Made by a program: the position numbers and the translations under genes. A DNA stretch of 64,000 bases from Thermohahella caldifontis. Its GTDB lineage: Bacteria > Pseudomonadota > Gammaproteobacteria > Pseudomonadales > Oleiphilaceae. The stretch lies in NCBI RefSeq assembly GCF_041153465.1, contig NZ_CP154858.1, positions 2,232,001 to 2,296,000 on the forward strand, written 5' to 3'. The notes beneath the pieces are model-generated. The model was not told where the DNA came from. It ran no database searches and saw only the letters and a program-made list of their open reading frames with translations. Below are positions 1 to 8,045 of the stretch, in pieces (the stretch's first letter is position 1; each line of letters starts with the position of its first letter).

Positions 1-2
1 AT

Positions 3-1133
3 CACCTGGGTGTGACCGTCAGCCGTCCGGCCATCGCACGGGTACACGCCGGTGACCGCTGGGTGGTGCTGGTGGGCAACGGTATCAACCCGAAGAGCCA
101 GCAGGCCGAACTGCTCGTACTGGATCTGAAGACCGGCGCGGTGCTCAAGGTACTGAGCACAGGCGTGGGCCCGGACAGCCTGTCCGGCACAAACGTACCG
201 CCCAACGGCCTGGGCACGCCGGTACCGGTTGATCTCGATGGTGACCGCATTACCGATATGGTGTATGCCGGTGACCTCTATGGCAATGTCTGGGCCTTCG
301 ACTTCCGGAGTGAACAGGAATCCGGCTGGCGGGTAGTGGGCAGCACCCTTGAACCGAAGCCTCTGTTTACCGCCTGCGATGGCGACTGTGACACCTTTGC
401 CAACCGGCGCCCACTTCTGGCTCGTCCTGATGTGCGCCTGCACCCCAGGGGCGGCGTGATGGTTTATGTGGGCAGCGGCCGTTTCCTGACCCAGGACGAC
501 CGGACACTGAGCAATTCTCCCCGGCTGGAAGCCGCCTATGGCCTCTGGGACCGTACGCCCGGCCAGTATGATCCCATCCGTGTTTCGGATCTGGTGGAAC
601 AGACCATTGATATCCAGGTGGATGCCCAATCCGGCGAACTGGGGGTCCGCCACCGGATTTTCAGCAGTCACCCGGTGGACTACACGAAAAAACGCGGCTG
701 GATCATGCAGCTCAGGCCGCCCAAAACCGCTTCAGGCCAGGGTGAACGGGTGCTCAACGGGATGATGGTGCGCCACGACCGGGTCATCTTCACCACCTTC
801 GTGCCCTCCTCGGATCCCTGTATCCCTGACGGGACCAGCTGGCTCATGGAGGTTGACGCCATGACTGGTGGCCAGCTCGGATATGCCGTCTATGACATCA
901 ACAAGGACGGCAAGATCGACGATCTGGATGGCTACACACCGGACGGGCGAACGCTGCAGCATATCGGCGGCATCGGCTATGATGAAATCGTGCTCAACCC
1001 GGTCATTCTGAGCAACCCGAAAGAAAACAAGGAACACAAGTACCTGAGCAGCTCGACCGGCACCCTCCGGACCGTGGATGAAGCTGCCGGCAGTGCATCG
1101 GAGGGACGCAAGTCATGGATACAGATTCAGTGA
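3..1133 (+). CDS. pilY1: PilY1-like type IV pilus assembly/adhesin protein, C-terminal part (5' truncated by window)
   Basis: The frame is already open at the first bases of the window, so this is the C-terminal part (about 376 residues) of a longer protein. The start LGVTVSRPAIARV followed by a VGNGIN motif, the beta-propeller-like segments VPVDLDGDRITDMVYAGDLYGNVWAFD and the Ca-binding-type acidic loop DINKDGKIDD match the C-terminal domain of PilY1, the large pilus-tip protein that promotes pilus extension and adhesion. It overlaps the following pilin gene by 19 bp, the usual arrangement of the minor-pilin/pilY1/pilE operon. The family identification is solid; the N-terminal von Willebrand-like part lies outside the window and cannot be judged. 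Confidence 0.9.
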   Translation, partial: HLGVTVSRPAIARVHAGDRWVVLVGNGINPKSQQAELLVLDLKTGAVLKVLSTGVGPDSLSGTNVPPNGLGTPVPVDLDGDRITDMVYAGDLYGNVWAFDFRSEQESGWRVVGSTLEPKPLFTACDGDCDTFANRRPLLARPDVRLHPRGGVMVYVGSGRFLTQDDRTLSNSPRLEAAYGLWDRTPGQYDPIRVSDLVEQTIDIQVDAQSGELGVRHRIFSSHPVDYTKKRGWIMQLRPPKTASGQGERVLNGMMVRHDRVIFTTFVPSSDPCIPDGTSWLMEVDAMTGGQLGYAVYDINKDGKIDDLDGYTPDGRTLQHIGGIGYDEIVLNPVILSNPKENKEHKYLSSSTGTLRTVDEAAGSASEGRKSWIQIQ

Positions 1134-1522
1134 CCCGCTCAGGCGGATTCACCCTGGTCGAACTGATGATTGTGCTGGTCATCGCCGCCATCCTGGCGGC
1201 GGTGGCCATTCCGTCCTACACGGAGCATGTGCGGGCCACTCGCCGGGACCAGGCGGTTCAGACCCTGCACCTCTGGGCTCAGGCTGCTGAGCGCTACCGC
1301 AGCCGTCAGGGGAGCTTTCTGGGCTATAGCCGCCCCCCGGAAACCGATCCGGAAACCGGCTACACCTTTTCGCTATCGGTGAATACGGACGGTGCAGGCT
1401 TCACGGCCAGCGCGAGCCCCACTTCAGGCGGCCCCATGCAGGGGGACGCCTGTGGCACGCTGACGCTGAACGAGCAAGGCATCCTCAGCCACACCGGCTC
1501 GGGCACCCGCTGTCCGCAGTGA
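1115..1522 (+). CDS. pilE: Type IV pilin PilE-like (minor pilin)
   Basis: A 135-residue prepilin. After a short basic leader the class III processing site reads GGFTLVELMIVLVIAAILA, with Phe+1 and Glu+5, followed by the hydrophobic helix that anchors pilins in the inner membrane and packs in the fibre. Two cysteines near the C-terminus (GDACGTLTL and GTRCPQ) are placed like the D-region disulfide of PilE-type minor pilins. It starts inside the end of pilY1 (overlap 19 bp), so it is the last gene of that operon. PilD would cleave and methylate it. The small size and position after pilY1 favour a PilE-type minor pilin over the major pilin. Confidence 0.9.
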   Translation: MDTDSVTRSGGFTLVELMIVLVIAAILAAVAIPSYTEHVRATRRDQAVQTLHLWAQAAERYRSRQGSFLGYSRPPETDPETGYTFSLSVNTDGAGFTASASPTSGGPMQGDACGTLTLNEQGILSHTGSGTRCPQ

Positions 1523-1525
1523 GGG

Positions 1526-1981
1526 TCAGAGCCGCGCTCTGACCAGCGCCTGCCGGCCCTTCTCGGTGTAAAGCAGCACCCCCAGCACCCAGCCAGCCAA
1601 CAGCGCCAGCAGCAATCCCACGCCCACATACATCAGCGTGTGATCACTGACATTGAGCAGTTCCGCCTGCCCCTGCAGGGCGATGGTCACGAACTTGGTG
1701 ACGATACCCAGCACCAGGACGGTCAGAATCAGGATGGTATTGCGCGCCTCGGTGCCCTGAAGGCGGCCGGTGACCACCACATCAATCATCACCCCCAGCA
1801 GCGAGCCCATGCCGAGACCGCCGACGCAGACCGTCCAGATGAACTCCTGAAAATGGCTGGCATCGTCCACATTGAGCCCGTAGCCAAAAATGGCGAAGTT
1901 CACCAGCTCGATGATCACGGCCACAAATATGGACAAGTACAGGGGCCGGGTATACAGCCGCCGCGCGGTAGTGTCTTTCAT
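1526..1981 (-). CDS. Conserved four-transmembrane protein of unknown function
   Basis: Encodes 151 residues with about four hydrophobic segments (LYLSIFVAVIIELVNFAIFGYG; a glycine-rich GGLGMGSLLGVMIDVVVTG; ILILTVLVLGIVTKFVTIAL; LMYVGVGLLLALLAGWVLGVLL), so it is an inner-membrane protein. The start was set at the ATG at 1981 because GGAGGAG lies seven bases before it; a longer reading from 2032 has no ribosome site. It is convergent with the pilin gene, only three bases apart, and divergent from the DUF1538 genes. I do not recognise a named family and assign no function. Confidence 0.75.
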   Translation of the reverse strand: MKDTTARRLYTRPLYLSIFVAVIIELVNFAIFGYGLNVDDASHFQEFIWTVCVGGLGMGSLLGVMIDVVVTGRLQGTEARNTILILTVLVLGIVTKFVTIALQGQAELLNVSDHTLMYVGVGLLLALLAGWVLGVLLYTEKGRQALVRARL

Positions 1982-2117
1982 GTTCACTCCTCCTCTGTGT
2001 CTGGCTCTATTGTGCGGGGTGGAATTAGGCAACGCACCCTAAGCACCCGGCCATGCCTTTTGATGAAAATTTGCCGCAAATCAATCCTGCCAGCGCCGGA
2101 TTCGTTATGCTGGGAGC

Positions 2118-2855
2118 ATGATCTCAATTCTCAGACCCTTTATGCGCGCCATGCTGGGCAGTCTGCGCGACCTCCTGCCCATTCTGCTGGTCGTGCTGTG
2201 CTTTCAGCTGCTTGTTCTCGGCCAGCCTCTGCCCGACGCCGGACGCATTCTCGCCGGGACCCTGATGGTGTTGCTGGGGCTGACCTTTTTCGTATTTGGT
2301 CTGGAGCAGGGGCTGTTCCCCATCGGGGAAAGCCTGGCCCATGCCTTTGCACGCAAGGGCAGCGTCGGCTGGTTGCTCGTCTTTGCCTTCTGCCTGGGGT
2401 TCGGCACCACCATCGCCGAACCGGCACTGATAGCTATTGCTGACGAAGCCGCTTCGGTGGCCGCACAAGGAGGAGCCATTGCCGATACGCCCGACGCCCG
2501 TGCCGGATACGCAAGGGGGCTTCGTCTGACCGTCGCCTTCTCCGTCGGACTGGCCATCATGCTCGGTGTCATCCGCATCATCAAGGGCTGGCCCCTCCAG
2601 TGGATCATCATTGGTGGTTACGTGGTGGTCGTGATACTGACCGCCTTCGCACCGGAATCCATCATCGGCATTGCCTATGACTCCGGCGGCGTGACCACAT
2701 CCACCATTACGGTGCCGCTGGTCACCGCACTGGGCGTCGGGCTGGCGTCTGCCATTCGCGGACGCAACCCCATGATTGACGGCTTCGGCCTCATCGCACT
2801 GGCGTCCCTGACCCCGATGATCTTCGTGATGGTTTACGGCATGGTGGCACTATGA
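2118..2855 (+). CDS. DUF1538 family membrane protein (first of a pair)
   Basis: A 245-residue polytopic protein with roughly six to seven membrane helices. It carries the DUF1538 signatures FGTTIAEPAL in the middle and AYDSGGVTTSTITVPLVTAL plus GRNPMIDGFGLIALASL in the C-terminal part. The conserved polar residues inside membrane segments (TTIAEP, DSGGVTTS) look like a substrate path, but the substrate is unknown. A ribosome site (TGGGAG) precedes the ATG. Its stop overlaps the start of the next gene, a DUF1538 paralogue with the same motifs, so the two products probably form a heteromeric membrane complex. In other bacteria DUF1538 also occurs as one fused double-length protein. Confidence 0.85.
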   Translation: MISILRPFMRAMLGSLRDLLPILLVVLCFQLLVLGQPLPDAGRILAGTLMVLLGLTFFVFGLEQGLFPIGESLAHAFARKGSVGWLLVFAFCLGFGTTIAEPALIAIADEAASVAAQGGAIADTPDARAGYARGLRLTVAFSVGLAIMLGVIRIIKGWPLQWIIIGGYVVVVILTAFAPESIIGIAYDSGGVTTSTITVPLVTALGVGLASAIRGRNPMIDGFGLIALASLTPMIFVMVYGMVAL

Positions 2856-3622
2856 GCCTGTGGCAGGAGTTTTTCAGCGTGTTCCGGAGCACCCTGATGG
2901 ATGTGGTGCCCATCGCCAGCATCATCTTCGGCTTTCAGTTTGCCGTGATCCGCAAGCCGCCGCCCAACCTGGTCCGCATTCTGGCCGGCTTCGTCTGGGT
3001 CATCCTGGGGCTGACACTGTTCCTGATGGGACTCGACTGGGCCTTGTTTCCGCTTGGAAAGAGCATGGCTGCCCAGTTGACCGATCCGGCCTTCATTCAC
3101 CCCGGTACGGAGCTGGCCGGGATGGCAACCGCAGACTGGACCGATTATGGCTGGGTCTATGCCTTTGCCTTTGCGGTCGGCTTTGCAACCACGATTGCGG
3201 AACCTTCCCTGCTGGCCGTGGCCATGAAGGCAGAGGAGGTTTCCGGCGGAGCCATACAGGCTTTCGGGCTGCGTATTGCCGTCGCACTGGGTGTGGCGGC
3301 TGGCATAACACTGGGCACCTACCGGATAGTGGTCGGTGATTCCCTGCCCATGTATATCATGGCAGGATACGTGGTGGTGCTCATCCAGACGCTCCGGGCA
3401 CCGAAGATGATCATTCCCCTGGCCTACGACAGCGGCGGAGTGACCACCTCCACCGTTACGGTACCACTGGTGGCGGCACTGGGCCTGGGTCTGGCAGAAA
3501 GTGTGCCGGGGCGGAGCCCCTTGATTGACGGCTTTGGCCTGATCGCCTTTGCCAGCCTTTTCCCCATGATGTCGGTCATGGGTTACGCGCAGCTTGCTCA
3601 GTGGCTGAGCCGGCGGCGTTAA
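2852..3622 (+). CDS. DUF1538 family membrane protein (second of a pair)
   Basis: A 256-residue integral membrane protein paralogous to the preceding gene. It shares FGFQFAVIRKPPPNLVRILAG near the N-terminus, FATTIAEPSLLAVAMKA centrally, AYDSGGVTTSTVTVPLVAAL and GRSPLIDGFGLIAFASL near the end. It overlaps the upstream gene by four bases (ATGA), which implies translational coupling and near-equal synthesis. It is followed after 13 bases by a P-II-like protein gene. The whole four-gene unit suggests a membrane transporter or channel whose activity follows a cytoplasmic nucleotide or metabolite signal; that role is inference. Confidence 0.85.
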   Translation: MSLWQEFFSVFRSTLMDVVPIASIIFGFQFAVIRKPPPNLVRILAGFVWVILGLTLFLMGLDWALFPLGKSMAAQLTDPAFIHPGTELAGMATADWTDYGWVYAFAFAVGFATTIAEPSLLAVAMKAEEVSGGAIQAFGLRIAVALGVAAGITLGTYRIVVGDSLPMYIMAGYVVVLIQTLRAPKMIIPLAYDSGGVTTSTVTVPLVAALGLGLAESVPGRSPLIDGFGLIAFASLFPMMSVMGYAQLAQWLSRRR

Positions 3623-3635
3623 CGAGGAGAATCAC

Positions 3636-3986
3636 ATGCACTACAAGCTCATCATTGCCTTTGTGGAAGACAGCATCACGGACAAGGTCATCGACGCAGC
3701 GAGGGATGCCGGCGCAACCGGTGCCACGGTCATCAATTCCGCCCGGGGAGAGGGACTCAAAAAGAACAAGACGTTTCTCGGGCTGTCTCTGGAGTCGGCG
3801 CGGGATGTGGTGCTGTTTCTGGTGGAAGAACATCTGAGCCGGCACATTCTGGAAACCATCGGGACAGCAGGCGAGTTCGATACCCGGCCCGGCACCGGGA
3901 TTGCCGTTCAGATCGACGTGGAAGACGCCATCGGTGTTCAGCACCAGATGGCGAGCCTGACCCGAACCGTGGAGGATCTGCTGTGA
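3636..3986 (+). CDS. P-II family (GlnB-like) signalling protein
   Basis: A 116-residue ferredoxin-like protein. The start HYKLIIAFVEDSITDKVIDAARDAGATGATVI is the first beta-alpha-beta of P-II proteins, and RPGTGIAVQIDVEDAIGV corresponds to the C-terminal strand region. The T-loop region (SARGEGLKKNKTFLGLSLES) lacks the tyrosine uridylylated in canonical GlnB/GlnK, so it belongs to the P-II-like group that binds nucleotides without classical nitrogen signalling. GAGGAGAAT lies just before the ATG. It sits between the DUF1538 pair and a CBS-domain gene and overlaps the latter by four bases, so it probably gates the membrane pair. The ligand is unknown. Confidence 0.85.
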   Translation: MHYKLIIAFVEDSITDKVIDAARDAGATGATVINSARGEGLKKNKTFLGLSLESARDVVLFLVEEHLSRHILETIGTAGEFDTRPGTGIAVQIDVEDAIGVQHQMASLTRTVEDLL

Positions 3987-4378
3987 ATACCAAACCGGTC
4001 ATCAAGGTGCGGGATGTGATGTCGGACCGCTTTGCGGAAATGGATGGGCTCGCCACCGTTTCCGAAGCCCTGACACGCATCCGTGAGCAGGATCTGAATG
4101 TGATCCTCATTTCCAGACGGGATGAGCATGACGCCCATGGCATCGTGCTACTGGCCGACATCGCCAAGAAGGTGCTGGCCGCCGATCGCGCTCCCGAGCG
4201 TGTCAACCTGTACGAGATCATGTCCAAGCCGGTCATCAGCGTGGAGCCCAGCCTCAATGTGAGGTACTGCGCGCGCCTGTTCCACCGGTTCGGACTCTCC
4301 GTGGCACCGGTCATCGAGAACGATCAAATACTTGGCATCGTCACTTACCGGGATCTGGTGCTGAAGGGCCTGCTCTGA
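3983..4378 (+). CDS. Tandem CBS-domain protein
   Basis: A 131-residue protein made of two CBS motifs: VRDVMSDRFAEMDGLATVSEALTRI with LISRRDEHDAHGIVLLADIAK, then YEIMSKPVISVEPSLNVRYCARLF with VAPVIENDQILGIVTYRDLV. CBS pairs bind adenine nucleotides or related ligands and regulate partner proteins. It starts at GTG, overlapping the stop of the P-II-like gene, with GGAGG ten bases upstream. As the last gene of the DUF1538/P-II/CBS unit it is probably a second cytoplasmic sensor for the same membrane complex. Its 3' end overlaps the oppositely oriented acyltransferase gene by 38 bp. Confidence 0.85.
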   Translation: MNTKPVIKVRDVMSDRFAEMDGLATVSEALTRIREQDLNVILISRRDEHDAHGIVLLADIAKKVLAADRAPERVNLYEIMSKPVISVEPSLNVRYCARLFHRFGLSVAPVIENDQILGIVTYRDLVLKGLL

Positions 4379-5165
4379 GTATTGAGCGAACACATTTCAA
4401 CACAATCTCTCTGATCTGCTCAGACGGGATCAGGATCAACCGTTTGAGCCAGCCTGTCGGGTTAGCAGATGAGACCGGAGCCATAAAACAGACTATACAG
4501 TTATCAAAGCGCTGAAAGTATCCTGGCATGCTTTTTCTGGCTGACAGATGACGCGGCTCAGGTTGTAACTGCGGTATAGCCCGGGCATCAAAGACCTGGC
4601 TGAATGAGCGCAGCAAACCTTCCGGAGTATAACCGACCCACCACCGGACATCTTGTCGAAGAGAAGCCAGATACATCATGATGGTAAGCCCCATGGTGAC
4701 CCAACGGCCTTGAGTTCTGAACTCGGGCAATACAGCAAAGCGACCCAGTTCAGCAGTTTTTTCGTGCGGCAAGGAAACGTTGATATTAAACAGGCTCTGA
4801 ATGGGGCTCCCTTTGTCTAGTCGTGTCAAACGTAACGTGCCTGCAGGCTTGCCCTTATAATAGGCGAGGAAACTCATGGAGTGTGACTCGTAAGCATCTC
4901 TGAGCACACGTTCCGGATGTGTGGTTTCATTGATATATCCGGCGTGGCGATAGACCTGCCAGCGCATTTTGAATACCACCCTTCGCTCGTGAACTTTCCG
5001 GGCAACACAAAAGCGATATCCTGACATGGCCAACACCATCAACAACAGGTAACAAACCAGCATGGCTGGCAATAACCTGATCCTGATGAGATGATCCCGC
5101 CTCAGGACTCCGGATGAAAAGAATGCCCCCTGTAAAGATCGCCAAATGATTGTGTCAGACATCAT
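4341..5165 (-). CDS. FeeM-like GNAT N-acyltransferase with N-terminal membrane anchor
   Basis: About 274 residues. After a hydrophobic segment (LLPAMLVCYLLLMVLAMSGY) comes a GNAT-type core: MRWQVYRHAGYI, a LRLTRLDKGSPI strand and the signature ELGRFAVLPEFRTQGRW, then LYASLRQDV-like helix and VGYTPEGLLRSFSQVFDARAI. This pattern resembles the FeeM/autoinducer-synthase-like acyltransferases that make N-acyl amino acids or use acyl-ACP in membranes. The start is uncertain: ATG at 5165 or 5162 was preferred to a GTG at 5189. It is slightly AT-richer than its neighbours and tail-to-tail with the CBS gene. Substrate unknown. Confidence 0.7.
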   Translation of the reverse strand: MMSDTIIWRSLQGAFFSSGVLRRDHLIRIRLLPAMLVCYLLLMVLAMSGYRFCVARKVHERRVVFKMRWQVYRHAGYINETTHPERVLRDAYESHSMSFLAYYKGKPAGTLRLTRLDKGSPIQSLFNINVSLPHEKTAELGRFAVLPEFRTQGRWVTMGLTIMMYLASLRQDVRWWVGYTPEGLLRSFSQVFDARAIPQLQPEPRHLSARKSMPGYFQRFDNCIVCFMAPVSSANPTGWLKRLILIPSEQIREIVLKCVRSILRAGPSAPDPGK

Positions 5166-5333
5166 TCTGCTACCCAGACAAAATGTCACATATCTTTACA
5201 TTCAATAACCGAACTATTACCTATTGAAAGACTTTTAGTCGCCCAATGTGAACCAGATCACAACCTCAACTAACAATCATTGGCGTAACAGGCTAAGGTG
5301 AACTATCTGCTTTTTGGCATGCCTGAGTGAACA

Positions 5334-6152
5334 ATGAACATTCCACACCCTCTGACCGCCCGCCGGATCGAAATCGGGCTGGACGGCGCATCCGCGCACT
5401 GGCTGGCCGCCGATCCGGTCATGAGTCACTTCTTCAACGCCATGAGCTGCCTGATTCCGCCGGTGGAACGGGTGGTGATCCGCATTCTGCGCGAGCTGGA
5501 CAGCACCACGCTGCCGGAGCAAATAGCACGGGACGTGCAGGGGCTGATTCAGCAGGAGGCCTGGCACAGCCGAATCCACCGGCAGTGCAATGATGCCCTG
5601 ACGGGCTGTGGCTACCGCGCCGCCCACCGGATCGGTCAGGCGCTGGAAAAGGTGCTGAACACTGCCGTGGACGTGCTGCCCCGGCAACTGGTGCTCAGCC
5701 TGCCCTGTGCCTTTGAACTGCATACATCCAGTCTGAGCCTCGCCGTTCTTGAACAGGGACAGGCCTGGGGACTGGAAGATCCCCGGACGCAGCCCGCCCC
5801 CGGACGGGTCCTGCACTGGCACGCCCTGGAGGAGCTGGAGCATCAGGATGTGTGCCGGGATCTGCTGCACGCACTGGCCATCCACAGGGCTTGGTACATC
5901 GGGGCCACCCTGGTCATGCTGCCTGTGCTGGCAGCGGTCGTGTGGCTGACCCATCTGTACTATCTGCACGCGGACCGCAGTCTCTATCGGGGAGGCAGCT
6001 TCCTGCGCTTTCTCGGCTGTGGCCTGAAGCCCTCGGGCCCCTACATGACACTGATCCGGGGCGTATTCGGACGGCTCTGGTCCGGCAAGTCGGATTTCGG
6101 CAGGATCGGCCGGGCAGGCGTTGCCCGGCGGCTGGAAGACTATGCACCCTGA
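5334..6152 (+). CDS. PF10118-type predicted metal-dependent hydrolase
   Basis: A 272-residue protein of the family annotated as predicted metal-dependent hydrolase (COG3687). Clustered acidic/His motifs are visible: QQEAWHSRIHRQCN, LPCAFELHTSS and HWHALEELEHQDVCRDLL, which in this family sit on a helical bundle resembling diiron or ferritin-like proteins. A hydrophobic stretch (WYIGATLVMLPVLAAVVWLTHLYYL) near residue 190 suggests membrane association. It stands alone, convergent with the DJ-1-type gene 17 bases downstream. The ribosome site is weak. The true reaction is not established for the family. Confidence 0.8.
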   Translation: MNIPHPLTARRIEIGLDGASAHWLAADPVMSHFFNAMSCLIPPVERVVIRILRELDSTTLPEQIARDVQGLIQQEAWHSRIHRQCNDALTGCGYRAAHRIGQALEKVLNTAVDVLPRQLVLSLPCAFELHTSSLSLAVLEQGQAWGLEDPRTQPAPGRVLHWHALEELEHQDVCRDLLHALAIHRAWYIGATLVMLPVLAAVVWLTHLYYLHADRSLYRGGSFLRFLGCGLKPSGPYMTLIRGVFGRLWSGKSDFGRIGRAGVARRLEDYAP

Positions 6153-6169
6153 AGGGTGCACAGAAGCGC

Positions 6170-6850
6170 TTATTTTTTCAGCAATTCCAGGACAGCATGG
6201 GCCGCCGCTTCGGATGAGGCGGGGTTCTGTCCGGTGACCAGATGGCCATCGACCACAGCAAAGCTGTGCCAGTCGTCCGCCTTGCTGTATTGCCCGCCAT
6301 TGGCCTTGAGCATGTCTTCCACCAGGAAAGGCACGATATCGGTCAGGCCCACGGCCGCTTCTTCGGAATTGGAGAAGCCGGTGACACGCTTGCCCTTGAC
6401 CAGCGGCTGACCATCCGGTGCCTTGGTGTGCCGGAACACGGCCGGTGCATGGCAAACGGCGCCCACCGGTTTGCCGGCTGCGTAGAAGGCCTCAATCAGG
6501 CGAATGGAATTCGGGTCTTCCGCCAGATCCCACAGCGGGCCATGACCACCGGGATAGAAGACGGCGTCGTAGTCCTCCGGATTGACCGAGGCCAGTGGCA
6601 GGGTGTTGGCGAGGGCCTGCCGGGCTTCGGGATCCTTGTGGAACCGGTCCGTGGCAGGGGTCTGCGCATCCGGTTCGTCACTTTTCGGATCCAGCGGCGG
6701 TTGTCCGCCCTTGGGCGAGGCCAGGGTAATCTTTGCCCCCGCATCCTTGAAGACGTAATAGGGGGCGGCAAATTCTTCCAGCCAGAAGCCAGTCTTGTGC
6801 CCGGTATCACCGAGCTGATCATGTGAAGTCAGTACCATCAGAATGTTCAT
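6170..6850 (-). CDS. DJ-1/PfpI family type 1 glutamine amidotransferase-like protein (glyoxalase III-like)
   Basis: A 226-residue DJ-1/PfpI protein. The nucleophile elbow GAVCHAPAVF puts the catalytic Cys at 133 with His134 beside it, Glu25/26 in GFWLEEFAAP supplies the acid, and FYPGGHGPLWDL forms the oxyanion region; this is the Hsp31-like/glyoxalase III subgroup that degrades methylglyoxal or repairs glycated groups. It lies 58 bases downstream of an NADP-dependent oxidoreductase on the same strand, and both follow a NemR-like repressor, so it probably belongs to an electrophile-detoxification operon. CAAGGAGCACGAC precedes the ATG. Confidence 0.88.
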   Translation of the reverse strand: MNILMVLTSHDQLGDTGHKTGFWLEEFAAPYYVFKDAGAKITLASPKGGQPPLDPKSDEPDAQTPATDRFHKDPEARQALANTLPLASVNPEDYDAVFYPGGHGPLWDLAEDPNSIRLIEAFYAAGKPVGAVCHAPAVFRHTKAPDGQPLVKGKRVTGFSNSEEAAVGLTDIVPFLVEDMLKANGGQYSKADDWHSFAVVDGHLVTGQNPASSEAAAHAVLELLKK

Positions 6851-6909
6851 GTCGTGCTCCTTGTATCAGTTTGGAACGTGCCGGGCCGTAATGTGGCCGG
6901 CCCCGTCAA

Positions 6910-7944
6910 TCAGTCATCCGCTCCCACGCGGACGACCAGCTTGCCGAAATTGCGCCCTTCAAGCAGGCCGATGAACGCCTGCGGGGCATTTTCCAGGCCA
7001 TCAACGATCTGCTCGCGGTACCTGATCTGGCCGGTGCGGACCCACTCGGTCATCTCCTTCGCAAACTCGTCGTAGCGATGACCATAATCATCAAAAATGA
7101 TGAAGCCCCTGACGGTGAGGCGTTTCGTCAGGATGGTGCGCATCAGCATGGCGCCGTTGGGCGTGTCCGGCAGCCGGGTGGCGTTGTACCAGTCAATCAG
7201 ACCGCACACCGGTATGCGGGCACCGGTGTTGAGCAACGGCAGAACCGCTTCGAGCACCTTGCCACCGACATTTTCATAGTAGATGTCGATGCCTTGCGGG
7301 CAGGCCCGGGCGAGCTGTTCGGCAAAGTCTTCGGCATGGTGATCAATGCAGGCATCAAAACCCAGCACCTCAACCGCGTAGCGGCACTTGGCTTCGCCAC
7401 CGGCGACCCCCACCACACGGCATCCCTTGAGCTTGCCGATCTGGCCCACCGTGGCACCGACCGGCCCCGTGGCGGCCGCCACCACCAGGGTTTCACCGGC
7501 CTTGGGTTTGCCGATATCCAGCAGGCCCATGTAGGCAGTGAAGCCCGGCATGCCGAGAATGCCCAAGGCGTATGACGGATGCGCGGGCGCCTTGCCCAGC
7601 GGCATCAGACCGGAGCCGTCGGAAATGGCGTAATCCTGCCAGCCGGAGTACGACAGTACCCAGTCGCCCACCTGATAATCCGGATGCCGGGAGGCCGCTA
7701 CCCGGCTGACGGTGCCACCCACCATCACCTCGCCAACCCCGACCGGCTCGGCATAGGACGGGCCGTCGCTCATGCGTCCGCGCATGTAGGGGTCCAGAGA
7801 AAGATAGACGGTACGCAGCAGCACTTCACCTTCAGCAGGTTCCGGCACAGGGACCTGCTCCAGCCGGAAATTCTCTTCTGTCGGGGCACCCACCGGGCGC
7901 GAGGCCAGCACAATGCGGCGGTTGATGTCTTGAGTCTGTGTCAT
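6910..7944 (-). CDS. NADP-dependent medium-chain oxidoreductase (alkenal/curcumin reductase type)
   Basis: A 344-residue zinc-free member of the medium-chain dehydrogenase/reductase superfamily. The NADP-binding segment reads LVVAAATGPVGATVGQIGKLKGCRVVGVAGG; upstream are RTVYLSLDPYMRGRM and the GMPGFTAYMGLLDIGKPKAGETL motif typical of the 2-alkenal reductase/CurA group, which reduces alpha,beta-unsaturated carbonyls. The start was placed at 7944 because AAGGA precedes it; the frame runs on to 7965 without a ribosome site. A 15-bp operator lies about 45 bases upstream, identical to one in front of the adjacent tetR-type gene, so it is probably derepressed by electrophiles. The DJ-1 gene follows on the same strand. 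Confidence 0.9.
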   Translation of the reverse strand: MTQTQDINRRIVLASRPVGAPTEENFRLEQVPVPEPAEGEVLLRTVYLSLDPYMRGRMSDGPSYAEPVGVGEVMVGGTVSRVAASRHPDYQVGDWVLSYSGWQDYAISDGSGLMPLGKAPAHPSYALGILGMPGFTAYMGLLDIGKPKAGETLVVAAATGPVGATVGQIGKLKGCRVVGVAGGEAKCRYAVEVLGFDACIDHHAEDFAEQLARACPQGIDIYYENVGGKVLEAVLPLLNTGARIPVCGLIDWYNATRLPDTPNGAMLMRTILTKRLTVRGFIIFDDYGHRYDEFAKEMTEWVRTGQIRYREQIVDGLENAPQAFIGLLEGRNFGKLVVRVGADD

Positions 7945-7989
7945 GCGGTGATTCCTTAAGGTCATCAGGACCTGTTTTCAACAAATTAT

Positions 7990-8004
7990 TAGACCAGTCG
8001 TCTA
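7990..8004. promoter_or_regulatory. NemR-like operator upstream of the oxidoreductase gene
   Basis: The sequence TAGACCAGTCGTCTA is an inverted repeat (TAGAC-N5-GTCTA). The same 15 bases, with ATT before and G after, recur at 8667-8681 in front of the repressor gene. It resembles the NemR box of E. coli (TAGACC ... GGTCTA). It lies between the repressor gene and the oxidoreductase start, consistent with repression of the oxidoreductase/DJ-1 pair. Confidence 0.85.
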
Positions 8005-8045
8005 GCATCTGAAGCCAAAAATACCCGTCTCCGGGGGACGGGTGT

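Noticed and set aside
12..14. GTG at position 12 as the start of the first gene
   Set aside because: The frame is open to the window edge and the protein begins in the middle of a PilY1 domain, so the gene starts upstream of the window.
5277..6455. Long open frame (392 codons) on the minus strand opposite the PF10118 and DJ-1 genes
   Set aside because: It is antisense to two recognised genes, has low-complexity Gln/Arg/Gly-rich translation and no ribosome site; a shadow of GC-rich coding DNA.
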